64,000 bases of DNA from Parapristionchus giblindavisi (lineage: Eukaryota; Nematoda; Chromadorea; Rhabditida; Diplogasteridae), in the NCBI GenBank assembly GCA_943737045.1, contig CALSFV010000345.1:1-64000 (forward strand), written 5' to 3'. A program made the position numbers and the translations under genes. The notes under the pieces are model-generated. The model was not told the origin of the DNA, ran no database searches, and worked only from the letters and a program-made list of their open reading frames with translations. Positions 63,825 to 64,000 of the stretch are shown here, piece by piece; the first letter of the stretch is position 1; every line of letters begins with the position of its first letter.

Positions 63825-64000
63825 TCAAGGAAGTTTGAAGTTTTTCTTCAACGGTTGCCAGTCCTTATAGTAATCAGTATCTACATTCTCTTTCACTGCC
63901 CAAGGAGCGATAGCCATGTTGAACGACGATTCGAACATGAATGACTGAAAGAATATCGATTGATTGGAAAGATCAAAGATCAATTCTCCCTACCATAGTT
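63825..64000 (-). CDS. hgo-1: Homogentisate 1,2-dioxygenase, C-terminal end (cut by the window)
   Basis: The last exon, 63944-63825 (40 codons with stop), and the end of the preceding exon, 64000-63994, lie on the minus strand. The joined peptide reads TM-SFMFESSFNMAIAPW, then DTDYYKDWQPLKKNFKLP. This matches the C-terminal GTMAFMFESS...CWEPLKSHF region of animal homogentisate dioxygenases, the tyrosine-catabolism enzyme that opens the homogentisate ring to maleylacetoacetate. The catalytic residues lie outside the window. Confidence 0.8.

Noticed and set aside
1..64000. CRISPR arrays, bacterial operons or prophage
   Set aside because: Spliced genes throughout; repeats are microsatellites and MITEs, not spaced direct repeats.

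Overview
This is a eukaryotic, intron-rich, AT-rich genomic window, almost certainly from a nematode and most likely a free-living rhabditid-like one. The reasons are short introns, trans-splice-like acceptors immediately upstream of start codons, and recognisable nematode orthologues: CAR-1, a MOD-5-like serotonin transporter, a homogentisate dioxygenase, and a short Gly/Tyr-rich secreted peptide. I cannot name the species.

Layout. 1-13.8 kb is a gene desert of purine/pyrimidine microsatellites plus several small repeat elements, including a tRNA-derived SINE-like copy. 13.8-18.3 kb encodes a thyrotropin-releasing-hormone-receptor-like GPCR in 14 exons that keep frame throughout. 19.0-20.3 kb encodes a TRAP-beta-like ER translocon subunit, and a tail-anchored orphan protein converges on it from the minus strand (20.6-22.0 kb). 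22-30 kb is a second desert, dominated by (CTCTCC)n-type tracts and holding one MITE. 30.1-33.3 kb encodes Axin (RGS plus DIX). 34.1-36.5 kb encodes a CHORD/CS co-chaperone. 36.8-37.3 kb (minus) encodes the secreted peptide. 37.6-38.8 kb holds two unrelated inverted-repeat elements. 39.8-45.0 kb encodes an ABHD2-type lipase, followed on the same strand by a REEP5/Yop1-like ER-shaping protein (45.7-46.5 kb), a possible 71-residue ORF, and a six-finger C2H2 protein (47.9-51.6 kb). 52.7-58.5 kb encodes the serotonin transporter. 59.4-61.5 kb encodes CAR-1 (LSM14/Scd6), whose introns carry two pairs of conserved 120-136 nt elements that look like H/ACA snoRNAs. The right edge (minus) holds the end of homogentisate 1,2-dioxygenase and, 223 bp downstream, a small acidic orphan gene; the spacing resembles an operon.

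The genes do not form one pathway. Two deal with signalling amines or peptides (TRHR-like receptor, serotonin transporter), two with ER function (TRAP-beta, REEP5), and the others with Wnt scaffolding, HSP90 co-chaperoning, lipid hydrolysis, transcription, mRNP control and tyrosine catabolism. The most interesting non-coding signals are the four intronic snoRNA candidates, several MITE families with visible target-site duplications, a nested double-palindrome element, and a stereotyped intron vocabulary (GTACGGTA donors, GATTACGGTA blocks, TTCGTTGTAG acceptors) shared across unrelated genes. All gene models were spliced by eye. Frame was checked base by base for TRHR, TRAP-beta, the tail-anchored orphan, the secreted peptide, REEP5, CAR-1 and the acidic orphan; the other models are approximate at exon level.
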